Below, piece after piece: positions 24,621 through 35,440 of a stretch of DNA of 64,000 nucleotides. Under the pieces are notes generated by a model, which saw only the letters and a list, made by a program, of their open reading frames with translations, was not told the DNA's origin and made no database searches. This DNA comes from Verrucomicrobiota bacterium (GTDB taxonomy: Bacteria; Verrucomicrobiota; Verrucomicrobiia; Chthoniobacterales; Chthoniobacteraceae): positions 62,001-126,000 of the forward strand of contig VFJQ01000056.1 of the NCBI GenBank assembly GCA_009885995.1, in the 5' to 3' direction. The first letter of the stretch is position 1. Each line of letters opens with the position of its first letter. Both the position numbers and the translations under genes were made by a program.

Positions 24621-24776
24621 ATGAACCCCCTCCGCCTCCTCGCCCTGCTCCTGTGCAGCCTCGCCCCGCTCGTCCCCAGCCAGCCCGAGATGCGCGAATA
24701 CCGGATGCGCTTTTGGGACAAAGGCGAGCCGAATGGCGAGTGGACCCTGTGGCGGGAGATCGCGGTGGCGCCGTAG
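24621..24776 (+). CDS. Small exported peptide 2, leader paralogue of 23816
   Basis: A 51-residue frame with signal peptide MNPLRLLALLLCSLAPLVPS and a short mature part containing MREYRMRFWDKGEPNGEW. The leader is almost the same as that of the peptide at 23816, so they are probably duplicated leaders of decayed exported genes, or a pair of small secreted peptides. No partner domain is seen. Confidence 0.45.
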   Translation: MNPLRLLALLLCSLAPLVPSQPEMREYRMRFWDKGEPNGEWTLWREIAVAP

Positions 24777-24887
24777 CAGGATTTTCGGCACCTGTCTTTC
24801 TACGCGCAGCCGCGGAATAGGCGTGCGAGTTCACCGCGGCCCGGTAGTCTCCGCCCCTTATACTGTATGCCGAATCCGTTCCCGCCG

Positions 24888-27800
24888 ATGAGCCCCGCAA
24901 TCCTGAAGGCGCTCCGTTGCGCCGCCGCACTCGCGTTGCTGGCTGCCGCCCCGGTGGCGCAGGCGCAGGCACCGGGGTCGCTTGATGCGAGCTACAATCC
25001 CAATGTGACACGACCTTTTGATGGTTTCTCTACGGCGAGCATCAGGGCGATGGCGGCGCAGCCGGACGGAAGAATGATCATCGCGGGCCTGTTCGACATG
25101 GCTGGAGGCGCGGCTCATGCCAATATCGCTCGATTCAATGCCGATGGAAGCATTGATCCGAGTTTCACGGCGAGCCCGGATAGCAATGTCAACTACCAAA
25201 TACATCGCGCGGCTCAATAGCGATGGAACGCTGGATACCAGCTTCACAGCCGCCGGTGCCGGTTTGAACAATTACCCCGAAACCTTGGCTATCCAAGCCG
25301 ACGGGAAGGTGTTGCTCGGCGGTCCCTTTTACACTGTCAATGGCGCTTCGCGATTATACCTCGGGCGGCTCAATACTGATGGGACACTGGATACTGGCTT
25401 TAATCCCAGCTTGAATAACGGAGTTACAAGCGTGACGGTGCAGCCAGATGGGAAGATCGTGATCGGCGGCGTCTTCACGAGCGTCAACGGCACGGCTGGA
25501 ATCAACCGAATCGCGCGGCTCAACGCCGATGGAACTCTGGATACCAGCTTTAATTCTGGCGGTTCGGGGGCGAATGCTAACCTCCTTGCCGTGGTAGTGC
25601 AGGGGGATGGAAAGCTGTTGCTCGGCGGTTTTTTTACGAGCGTCAACGGCACCGTGGCCAATCGAATCGCGCGGCTCAATGCCGACGGGACGTTGGATTC
25701 TGCTTTCACATCCAGCGGTGCCGGAACAAATAACGGAATTCACAGCGTGGCGGTGCAGACAGATGGGAAGGTGGTATTCGGCGGCATCTTCACGAGCGTG
25801 AATGGCATGGCAGGCATCAATAACTTCGCTCGGCTCAATGCCGATGGAACAATAGATCCCAACTTCAATGCTGCTGGCGCTGGAGCGAATTACATCTTTG
25901 GCGTGGCGATACAGGCGGATGGCAAGGTGGTGATCTGTGGCGACTCCACGGATCGGAGTCGCTGCTTTCTGGCGCGAGTCAACAATGACGCTGCAACTCA
26001 GAGCCTGACTGCGCCGGACAGCACGCAGGTGCAATGGCAGCGGAGCGGAGCTTCGCCGGAAATTTCGCAGGTAACCTTTGAGCTTTCCACCGACGGCGGC
26101 ACGGTATGGACGCCACTCGGCGTTGGAGCGCGGATCAGCGGCGGTTGGCAATTGACGAACTTGTCTCTACCCGTCAGCGGGCTTCTCCGGGCCCGGGCCC
26201 GCACGATTGGCGGCTACACAAGCAGTTCCAGCGGCCTCGTCCAAACAGTCGTCGCTTTTCCTTCAAATAGCAGCGCGCCGGTGGTGACGACAGGAGGAAT
26301 CGTGGGACGGACGGAGACGGCGGCATTCCTCCTCGGGACGGTGAATCCTGGCAGCCGCGAGACCACGGCTTACTTCGAGTATGGTGCGACGACGAGCTAC
26401 GGGAGCACTGCGCCGGTGGGTTCGGTGGGGAGCGGCCCGAGCAATGTCTCCGTGCAGGCGCCGCTGACCGGGCTGAGCGTGGGCACGCTTTACCATTACC
26501 GGGTGGTCGGGATGAATGATCTCGGCACGACGCTCGGAGCCGATGCCACTTTCACCACGGCGGGACCGGCGGCGGTGGTGACGGGCGGTGCAAACAGTGT
26601 GACCAAAACCGGGGCCACGCTGAATGGCACGGTGACGCCGGATGGGATCGCGACTTCGGCCTATTTCGAATACGGGCCGACCACGGCTTACGGGACGGCG
26701 ACGGCGACGCAGACGCTGGGCTCGGGGATGGCGCTGGTGAATGTGCAGGCGACGATCTCCGGGCTCGCACCGAATACGACCTATCACTTCCGCCTCGTCT
26801 CGACGAGCGCGGCGGGCACGGTGTTCGGGACGGATGTGACGCTCGCGACGGACTTCGACCCGCCGACGGTGGCGACGCTCGCCCCGACCACGATCACCAT
26901 GACGGGAGCGACGCTGAATGCGCGGGTGAATCCCAGCGCGGCGCAGACGACCGTGTCCTTCCAATACGGCGGCACGACGGACTACGGCAGTGTGTCGAGT
27001 GAGGTGGTCCTCCCGGCGGGCTCGGCGGATGTGGATGTGCCGATCGCGATCACGGGGCTGCAAGCGGGGGTGACGTATCACTGCCGGGCGGTGGCGACGA
27101 ATGGCAAAGGCACGCGCTTTGGCAGCGACGCGAGTTTTACGACGGCGGGCAGCGGCGGGGATAACCCAACTGCGGCACCGACGGTGGCCACGGGCAATGC
27201 AGCGGCAGTGGGAACGCGGATGGCGACGCTGCAAGGGGTGGCGAATCCAAACGGAGGGGCAACCGTGGCGCAGTTTGAGTATGGGCTGACGACGAGCTAC
27301 GGCCTCACCGCGACCCCTCAGCCGATCGGCGGCGGGGGCACGCCCGTGAATGTGTCGCAGGGAATCAGCGGGTTGACGCCTGGGGCGACGTATCATTTCC
27401 GAATCGGCGCCACTAATTCGCTCGGCACGAACTACGGTCCCGACAATGCCTTCACCACGCCTTTTGAACCGCCGAGCGCGATGACGGATGGGGCGGATGA
27501 AGGCACGACCTTTGTGACGCTGAATGCGACGGTGAACCCGAACAGTGTGGCGACATCGGTTTCGTTCATCTACGGCACGTCTCCGACGCTGGCAGGGGCG
27601 ACGACGGTGCCGGTGCAGGGCAGTCTCGCCGGTGCGATCGCGCAGGCGGTTTCGCTCAAGGTGATGGGGCTGGTGCCGCAGACGATCTATTTCTACCAAG
27701 TTACGGCCGCAAGCAGTGCAGGAACGACGCCGGGGACGATCGAGAGCTTCACCACGCTCGGGGCGCAGGCGCCGAGGGCGGTGCCCGATCACCTGTATGT

Positions 27801-29226
27801 GGGCGTGCAGACGGCTTCGCTGGATGTGCTGGCCAATGATGTGAACGCGGACACCGAGCAGACTGGGGCAGCCGCGGGGCTGCTTTGGGATGGAGTCGTG
27901 ACGGCGCCGACGCTGGGGGAGGTGTCGGGTGGGCCGGTGATCTCGTTCGATCCGTTTGCGACGCGGGGGAGCTTTCCGCTGAGCGGGGATCAGTTCACGT
28001 ATCGGGTGAAGTCGCCGGCGGGGCTCACGAATATCGGGACGGTGTTCGTGCATTCGTTCGCGGCGTATCGGGGGAGCTATGGCGGGGTGATCGTGGGCGG
28101 GACGGGCACGAATGGCGGGTCGCTGACGTTGGAGCTTTCGCTGAGCGGGAGCTTCACCGGGCAGTTGATCTGGCAGAGCAAGAGCTACGGATTCCGCTCC
28201 CAACTCGGCAGTGCGGGGACGGTGACCTTCTCCAAGCCGAAGAACGGCGCGGCGGCGGGCGTGGATCTCACCGTCTCGCTCGCGCTCCAGCCGAATGGGC
28301 TGATCCTCGGGGAGCTGCTAGATGAAGAAAGCGGCAAGACCTTCCTCTTCACATTGCGCAGCGCGAATGACGGGGGCGGGACCGACGCGCAGCCGGGCAT
28401 CTACACGGCGCATATCGATCAATCGCTCGGGGCAGCCGAGCCGGAAGCGGCGATCGGGGAGCGCGGGTCGATCAGTCCGCAGGCGGTGACGGGCTTCGGC
28501 TACACGCTGGCGCGGCTCTCGCGGAGCCGCAACGGCGCTCGGCGCGGGAAGTTCATCGGCAGGGTGCCCGACACCGAGGCGTTCAGTAGCGGGTCGAAGA
28601 TTTTCGCCGAGCGCGCCTTGATCAACGCGAGGCTCTACCGCAGCGGGAGCGGACGGAGGACGCGATTCGGAGGGAGCCTGACCGGGGAGAGCGCCTTTGC
28701 CGGCGGCCAGACGCTCACGTCGGTGCTGGAGTGGATCAAGGCGGCGGGCGGGCTCCAGGCGCCGAGGGAGGAAGACAGCACGCTGAGCCGGGCGACGACG
28801 CGCACATCGTCGGCGCTGCCGACGCTGTTTCCGGATGGCTTCCACAATGGCCTCGTGCTGGCGGGTGATCGCTATCTGCAAGCAGGAGAAAGTCCGGCGC
28901 TCACGTTCGTCTCCCAGTTTGGGACGAAAGCCGAAGTGCGCTTCTCGGCGGGCGGTCTGGCCGGGGAGCAGAGCGCGCAGGTGCAGTTCACGCTGCGCGG
29001 CGGCACGATCGCGGCGCGGGTGCTGGACACGAGCTTTCTCAAGACCTTCAAGGTGGTGGCCAGCCAGGGCGTCTTCAGCGGCACGTTTGCGCATCCCAAT
29101 CCGCTCTTCACCAAGCCGGTGCGATTCGCCGGCGCCTTCCGCCGCTACTCGGGCGACGAGAAAGGCAAGGGCAGCTTCCGCGGCGCGACCAACGCGGGCT
29201 TCGTGACGGTCTTCAAGATCGAGTGA
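24888..29226 (+). pseudogene. Large exported beta-propeller/FN3-like surface protein, frameshifted
   Basis: The first part (ATG 24888; a further in-frame ATG at 24867) has a signal peptide (ALALLAAAPVAQA) and the first delta-60/DUF5122 repeats (IARFNADGSIDPSF). Its frame closes at 25220. A second frame resumes at about 25190 with YIARLNSDGTLDTSF and runs to 29226 (about 1345 residues): more delta-60 repeats, then six FN3-like repeats (YFEYGATTSYG, YHYRVVG pattern), then beta-rich C-terminal domains with GxxYG motifs. About 35 residues of one repeat are missing at the junction, so a real deletion with frame change is likelier than a single base error. As read, the long part has no signal peptide. 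Confidence 0.7.
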
Positions 29227-29281
29227 CGCGGCGGCGCGGGTGATCGGTTGCCAAGCGCTGCGTCGCACCAATAATCCCGCG

Positions 29282-32200
29282 ATGCTCCGCCGCCTTCTCG
29301 CCTTCTCGCTCCTGCCCGCGCTCGCGGCTGCGCAGGTGCCGCAGGCGAAGGTGATCGAGCGCTACAAGCAGATGCTCGCCGCCAACCCGGCAGAGGGCAC
29401 CGCGCTCGATCGGCTCTGGCAGGCTTATGCGACCGACGGGCGCACGGGCGAACTCATCGCGGAGTTCGAGGCGCAGCAGACGCTCGCGGGCCAGATGATG
29501 CTCGGCCTTGTCCTGCACAAAGCCGGGCGCGATGCCGATGCCATCATCGCCTTCCAGCGCGCGCTCGCTCTTGATCCGAAAAGCCCCGCGCCCGCTCTCG
29601 CCCTCGGCCGCCTCGAACTCGCCGCCGGGCACGCGGCACAAGCCGTCATCTGGTTCGAGACCGCCGCGCAGCTCCTGCCGGCCGGGGCGCAGAAAACGGA
29701 CGCGCTCCTCCAGCTCGGCGCCGCGGCGCTCGCGGCGGCAGATCTCACCAAGGCGACGGAGGCGTGGGAGCAAACCGCCGCGCTCGCGCCCGACGATCTC
29801 GCGCTCCGCCAGCAGCTCGCGGACACCTACGTTCGCAACCACCTGGGCCCGCGCGCCATCCCGCACCTCGAGGTGATCGAGAAGCGTGGCTCGCCGCAGG
29901 AGCGCGCGCAGGCGCTTCGCCAGGCTGGCGCGATCCATCAGGCCCACGGCGACCAGGACGCGGCCATCGTCGCCATCGAAAAAGCGCTCACCTTCACGAG
30001 CCCCGGAAACTGGCTGCGCTCCGAACTCGAAGGGCAGCTCATCCGCCTGCACGAGCGCTACCGTCGGACCGCGGAGCTCGAGGGGAAATGGAAGAAGTTC
30101 GCCGCCGAGAACCCGCGCGACCTCGGTGCGTATCTCCAGCTCATCGATCTCTACGAGCGGCTCGGCGATCAACCGCAGCAGCTCGCGTGGATCGAAAAGC
30201 TCGTCGCCGTCGCACCGAAGAGTCTCGACTACCGACTGCGCCTCGCGCGCTTGCTCGCGCAGATGGATCTGCTCGATCGCGCGGCGGCCCTCTACGACGA
30301 GCTGCTCGGCTCCGAGCCGCGGAATATCGAGCTCGTCTTCGAGCGCGCGCGGATCGACGTGCAGCGCGACCAGCCCGCTGCGGCGGGCGCGCGGATCGCC
30401 GCGCTCATCACCCGCGCCGGAAACGACGAGGGCATCCGCGCGAAGGCGCTCGAGTTTTATCACACGCACCGCCTCCACGATCTCGCGGCGGAGCACCTCC
30501 GGCAGGATGCCGCAGCCGGTGGCGACGACGGGCTCGTCGCGCTCGCGACCTTCCACTTCACCCGGCGAAACGACGCCGAGGCCCGCGCCGCGCTCGCCCG
30601 GCTCGTGCGCGAAAACGATCCGCCGGAGAAGCGCGCCGCGGCGCACTTCCGCATCGCCAGCGAATACAAGGCGCAGAACGACATGACCTCCGCCGCGCAG
30701 TCCGCGCGCGCGGCCATCGAGCTCGACGATGCGGTGCGCGAATACCATTTCATGCTCGGCGAACTCGAAGCGGGTGCCGGGCGCTACGCCGGGGCGGAGG
30801 TCGCCTTCGAGCGCGCCTACGCGCTCAGCAAGACGCCCGAGGAGGCCGCCAATGCCGACCAGCGGCTCTACGACAGCCTGCGCAGCCAAACGCAGCCGGG
30901 CGAAGACGAGCCGCAAGGTTCCGTGCCGCGACCGGATTCCGCGGCGAGCGTCACCAGCGCCGCAGCGCAGGGTTACCTTTTGAAACTCCTGCGCGCCGCC
31001 GTCGAGCAGCCCACGGAGGAACGCTGGCTGCGCGTCGCCCGCTGGCAGCAGTGGAGCCGAAACTCGCGCGGCGCTCTCGACGCGGCGGAGCGCGCGCTGG
31101 CGCTGAATGCCGACTCGATCCCGACGCACGATTTCCTCGCGCGACTCGCGGCGGGCGATCCGCAGAGCAGCGCCGCACAGCAGCACTTGATCGAGCTCGC
31201 ACGCCTCGACGCCGCGAACCGCTCGTCGTATCTGCGCCGGCTCGGACAGGTGCAGCTTCAGGCTACCTTGGTAACTGAGGCGCTCGATACGTTCCGCCGC
31301 ATCGTCCGCGAGAATCCCGGCGATCTCGACGCGCTCAACGACCTCGCCCTCGCGCAGCAGCGCGGCGATCAATGGACCGAGTCGCTCGCGACGCTGAAGC
31401 AACTCCACACGCTCAGCCCCGCGCCGCGAAAGCACGACGTCGTCGTCGCGCTGCTCCGCGTTTACGACCGGCTGAACCTTCGCCCGCAGGCCGCGGAACT
31501 CCTGCTCCAGCAGATCGACGCGCAGCCCGACGCCGAGCGGTCCGCGCTCTTCGCCGACCTGCTCGCGCACTGCACCCGGCACGGCCTGCTCGACTGGCTG
31601 CGCGCGCAATTCGAGCAGCGGCAGAAGCTGCGCGTCGGCGATTACTTCACCGAGGTCGCGCTCGGCCGGGTGCTCAAGGCGCAGGGCAACAAGACGGCCG
31701 CGTTCGAGGTGCTCGCCGACGCGGCGCTCTCCGCGCCGAATCCCGGCGAGGCGCTGCCCGAGCTGGTGCGTGAAGCCGAGGAGTTGCACCGGATCGAGGC
31801 CGCCGTGCAGTTGCAGGACCGCTACGTCCGCGTCGTGCCGCAGAACGGGCCGGACGGATGGATGCGGCTCGCGGAGCTGCAAGAGCGCAGCCTGCAACCC
31901 GACTCCGCGGCGAAGACGTGGGCGCGGCTCGTCGCGAAGTTTCCGCGCGACGTGCAGGTGCTCGAAAGGGCTGCGCTGTTCGAGCGCGTGTGGGGCTTGC
32001 CCCAGCGAGCGATCGCGCTGCTTCGCCGCATCCGCGCAATCGAACCGGCGAATCAACACGCGCTCGCGCTTCTCGCCGAGCTGAGTCTTTCCGACGGCGA
32101 TCCTGCCGAGGCGGAACGATGCCTCGATCAACTCCTCGCGCAGGCCGAGCCCGAGAAGCCCGGCGCACCCCTGCGTTTTCCCGACGTGCGCCCGGACGAT

Positions 32201-35200
32201 CCGAGCCGGCTGGAGATTTCCTACCGCAGCACGGTCCGCCGCCGCAGCGGCCGGCCGAGCGCGGAGGCGCTCAAGGCGTTGCGGACATTTTGGTTCGAGA
32301 AGCCCGACTCCAGGACGACGCCGAGCGGCTCTCCATCGCGGCTCGATACGATCCAGGATCTCGCCGAGCTCATCGCTGCGAAGGGCGATCCCGCCTCGCT
32401 CGCGCAGTGGGTCGCGCGCTGGACGAAGGCCGGCACCGGGACGAGCGAGCGCTTGTGGGCGCTCTATTTTTCCGGCGCGAGCGGGCCACTTCTCGATGAG
32501 GTGGAAAAGCTCATCGCCGCGAAGCCGGACGACACCGCGCCGGTGAACGCCTTCATCTGGCTCGCGTTGCGGACGGGCGAATTCGACCGGCTCGGCGCGT
32601 GGAACAACGACCGCCAGCGCACGCCGTCCGAACGCGACTTCCTGATGGTCGCGATCGAGCAATACCTCGACGAACACCGCGGACCGGTCCCCGCGGGGCT
32701 GGTGGAGAAAATATTCCCCGACGAGCACCGCGCGAACCTCTGGCAGGCCGCCGGCGATCTCGCCCAGCGCGGACACTTCCGCGCCGCGGTGCAGCTCGGT
32801 GCCCGCGTGATCGAGCGCCTCACGACCCAGCGCGCCGAGTGCGCATTCGAGCTCGCGCAGTGGCAGCTCCAGCTCGGCGAAACCGACGCGGCAATCCAGA
32901 CGCTGCGCAGTGCCATCGCGGGCACCTACGACACGCTGAACATTTCCTACCTCGGCGCCCTGCGCGCCCTCACCCTGCTGCTGCCGGAGCGCGAGCGCGC
33001 GACCGTCCTGCAGGAGAGCGAAGGCGCGATCGATGAGCCCCGGCGCCCCGTGCAGGCGGCGCTCGCGCGGGCGCTGCTCGCCGGACTCGCCGGCGACGAG
33101 AAGACTGCGCGCGCGCAGCTCGACCGCTTGCTCGCATTGCGCCCCATGCTCGCCGCGGCGGACGATCGCGCGACCGCGGCCACGCGGCGGTGGGACTTCA
33201 TCCTCGTCGTCGGCGCGCAGCTCGTGAACTGGGAACTCCCCGGCCTTGCCTCGCACCTCTGGGAGAGCGCGCTGCACGACGACGCATCGATCGCCCTGCA
33301 AGTGCAGCAACCCGCGCCGGAGGGCGACGCCGTGCGCGCTCGCGTGGCCGAGGTGCGCACCCGCGCGACGGCGCTGAAGCTGATGCGCGGCGAGCCCGCC
33401 GAAGCCGACGCGGCGCTCGATGCCTTCACGCGGCACGCACCGCCGGACGGCTTGCTGCCGCTGGCAGAGACTCTCGAATCGCTCGGCGCAAATCCGCTCG
33501 CGATCACGATCCACCGGCGGCTCTGGGCACTCGAGCCGGCGAATCCACACGCGCTCCGCAACGCGGTGACCGCCTGCCGCAACGCGAACGACTGGACGAC
33601 GATGGAGGAGATCCTCACGCGCGTCGTGACGGAGGGCCACTTCAAGCAGAACGCCGTCGCGCACCGCGACCTCGTGCAGCAGTTGGTCGAGGCGCTCGCG
33701 CATCGCGGCGATTTCGAGCAAGCCCGCCAACAGCTCGGCGTGTCGATCGAATCTTCGCCGCCCGATGCGCGCGCGCTGATGCGGCTCGCTGAGCTTCACC
33801 AGCGTGCGGGGCAATCCGCCGAGGCCGAGGCTGCCTATCGCAAGGCACTGAAGATCGAGCCGGTGAACGCCGCTGCCACACTCGCGCTCGCAGCGCTTCT
33901 CGACGGCGCGGGGAAGACGACGGAAGCCCTCGCCGTGCTCGAGCGCGGGACGGCCGCTGAGATCGACACGCGCCTCGCGACGCTGAACCTGAAGGCCGGT
34001 CGAATCGAGGAAGCGCTGGCTGCGCTGGAGCGCGTGCCGGAGCCGGACCGCCCGCGGATTGCTCTCGCGATGGCAAACGATCTCGCCGCGCAGGACGGCG
34101 GCGAGCGAGCGCGACGGCTGCTTCGCTCGGCGCTCGGGCGCAATCGCGATCCGAAGATGGCGTTCGCACTTCAATCGCGTCTCGTCGAGCTGCTGCCGCC
34201 CGACAGCGAGCGCGCCGCCTTGCTCCGCGAGATGCGCCGACTGCGGCAGTCTGCTGGGAGCGACGAGGCAAACTACTACGCGCTCATGCAGCGCGAGGCG
34301 CAGCGGCTCGGCGTCGAGCGCGAGCTGCGCGACGAACTCGTCCGCGCCTGGGATGGCGGACGCGGGGAAGTCGCGGCCGGCGCCGCCTGGCTCGCGTGGC
34401 AGGCGAAGGCTGGCGAGCGCGAAGCCGCTGCGAACACGTGGGCGCTGCTCGCCACGCACTCGGCGCTCGACGCGGCGGCGCTCCAGGTTGCGCTCGAGGC
34501 CTTCCCGCAAGGGGACGCGCACACGGCGGTGCTCGAAAAGCTCGCTCGCATCGACGCGGCTGATCCGCAGCGGCTCAGCACTTGGGCGAAGGCGCTGCAC
34601 GGCAGCGGGAAGCAAGCGGAAGCGCAGAAGATCGCGAGCGAGTTGGCGGCGCGCACGGTCTTCAATCCCGAACTGCTCGAACCGGCGGCGGAGCTGTTCA
34701 TGGAGCTCGGCGACGGGGCGCGAGCGAGCGTGCATTACCGCCGTGCTTCAGCCGCGGATCCCGCGGGGCAGAAGGCGGAGCTTCACGTCGCGTATGCGCG
34801 GCTGCTGCTCGGGCGGAAGAGCTTCCCGGAAGCTCGCGCCGAGCTGCGCATCCTGAGCCGGAATCCTGCGGGGCAGCTCGTGCGGCCGATTCTCGAATAC
34901 CTCGTCGCTGCGTCGCGTCTCGACGACTTCGAGGAGCATCTCGCGGACTTCCCGCTGGCATCGACAGCGTGGCTGGATCTGCGCTCGGCGGTTTTCGGCG
35001 CACAGCTCGATCGACGCAATCTCGCCGGCGCGATCCGTATGGTGGAGAGCCATCCATTCCTGCTCGATGGCCCTCACGCGACGCGACTGCGCAGCGCGGC
35101 GAAGGGCGCGCGGCAATTCGATGGCGCCGCGGCGGTGATGGAAAATGTGCTCGCGCAGGGTGCCAGCCACGTCGCTCCCGAACTCGCGGGCTTGCTCGCG

Positions 35201-35440
35201 GACTGGGCGGAGGAGGAGCTGACCGCGCTCCAGGTCGATCCTGCGATCGCGCATCTGGAGCGCGCCTTCGCGCTGCAAGCCGGCTCGTGGCGCGTGGCGG
35301 AGCGGCTGGCGAAGTTGCGGCTCGAGCGGAACGAGCCCCAGCTCGCTGCGAAGGTGCTTCACGCCTTCCTCGCCGCCGCGACGGACGCAACCGAACGAGA
35401 CAAAGCGCAGCAGATGCTCGCGCGCATTCCCGGCGCATGA
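29282..35440 (+). CDS. Very large exported TPR protein
   Basis: A 2052-residue protein beginning with a short signal peptide (MLRRLLAFSLLPALAAAQ) and made almost entirely of tetratricopeptide-like helical repeats (for example AIIAFQRALALDPKSPAPALALGRLEL and YRKALKIEPVNAAATLALAAL). No enzymatic domain is apparent. It is probably a periplasmic or surface-associated protein-interaction scaffold. The ATG at 29282 is chosen because it starts the signal peptide. Its stop overlaps the next gene by ATGA, implying coupled translation with a peptidase. Confidence 0.85.
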   Translation: MLRRLLAFSLLPALAAAQVPQAKVIERYKQMLAANPAEGTALDRLWQAYATDGRTGELIAEFEAQQTLAGQMMLGLVLHKAGRDADAIIAFQRALALDPKSPAPALALGRLELAAGHAAQAVIWFETAAQLLPAGAQKTDALLQLGAAALAAADLTKATEAWEQTAALAPDDLALRQQLADTYVRNHLGPRAIPHLEVIEKRGSPQERAQALRQAGAIHQAHGDQDAAIVAIEKALTFTSPGNWLRSELEGQLIRLHERYRRTAELEGKWKKFAAENPRDLGAYLQLIDLYERLGDQPQQLAWIEKLVAVAPKSLDYRLRLARLLAQMDLLDRAAALYDELLGSEPRNIELVFERARIDVQRDQPAAAGARIAALITRAGNDEGIRAKALEFYHTHRLHDLAAEHLRQDAAAGGDDGLVALATFHFTRRNDAEARAALARLVRENDPPEKRAAAHFRIASEYKAQNDMTSAAQSARAAIELDDAVREYHFMLGELEAGAGRYAGAEVAFERAYALSKTPEEAANADQRLYDSLRSQTQPGEDEPQGSVPRPDSAASVTSAAAQGYLLKLLRAAVEQPTEERWLRVARWQQWSRNSRGALDAAERALALNADSIPTHDFLARLAAGDPQSSAAQQHLIELARLDAANRSSYLRRLGQVQLQATLVTEALDTFRRIVRENPGDLDALNDLALAQQRGDQWTESLATLKQLHTLSPAPRKHDVVVALLRVYDRLNLRPQAAELLLQQIDAQPDAERSALFADLLAHCTRHGLLDWLRAQFEQRQKLRVGDYFTEVALGRVLKAQGNKTAAFEVLADAALSAPNPGEALPELVREAEELHRIEAAVQLQDRYVRVVPQNGPDGWMRLAELQERSLQPDSAAKTWARLVAKFPRDVQVLERAALFERVWGLPQRAIALLRRIRAIEPANQHALALLAELSLSDGDPAEAERCLDQLLAQAEPEKPGAPLRFPDVRPDDPSRLEISYRSTVRRRSGRPSAEALKALRTFWFEKPDSRTTPSGSPSRLDTIQDLAELIAAKGDPASLAQWVARWTKAGTGTSERLWALYFSGASGPLLDEVEKLIAAKPDDTAPVNAFIWLALRTGEFDRLGAWNNDRQRTPSERDFLMVAIEQYLDEHRGPVPAGLVEKIFPDEHRANLWQAAGDLAQRGHFRAAVQLGARVIERLTTQRAECAFELAQWQLQLGETDAAIQTLRSAIAGTYDTLNISYLGALRALTLLLPERERATVLQESEGAIDEPRRPVQAALARALLAGLAGDEKTARAQLDRLLALRPMLAAADDRATAATRRWDFILVVGAQLVNWELPGLASHLWESALHDDASIALQVQQPAPEGDAVRARVAEVRTRATALKLMRGEPAEADAALDAFTRHAPPDGLLPLAETLESLGANPLAITIHRRLWALEPANPHALRNAVTACRNANDWTTMEEILTRVVTEGHFKQNAVAHRDLVQQLVEALAHRGDFEQARQQLGVSIESSPPDARALMRLAELHQRAGQSAEAEAAYRKALKIEPVNAAATLALAALLDGAGKTTEALAVLERGTAAEIDTRLATLNLKAGRIEEALAALERVPEPDRPRIALAMANDLAAQDGGERARRLLRSALGRNRDPKMAFALQSRLVELLPPDSERAALLREMRRLRQSAGSDEANYYALMQREAQRLGVERELRDELVRAWDGGRGEVAAGAAWLAWQAKAGEREAAANTWALLATHSALDAAALQVALEAFPQGDAHTAVLEKLARIDAADPQRLSTWAKALHGSGKQAEAQKIASELAARTVFNPELLEPAAELFMELGDGARASVHYRRASAADPAGQKAELHVAYARLLLGRKSFPEARAELRILSRNPAGQLVRPILEYLVAASRLDDFEEHLADFPLASTAWLDLRSAVFGAQLDRRNLAGAIRMVESHPFLLDGPHATRLRSAAKGARQFDGAAAVMENVLAQGASHVAPELAGLLADWAEEELTALQVDPAIAHLERAFALQAGSWRVAERLAKLRLERNEPQLAAKVLHAFLAAATDATERDKAQQMLARIPGA

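Noticed and set aside
29213..34735. 1840-codon antisense frame opposite the TPR protein
   Set aside because: Composition bias of the GC-rich TPR gene explains it; no recognisable domain.
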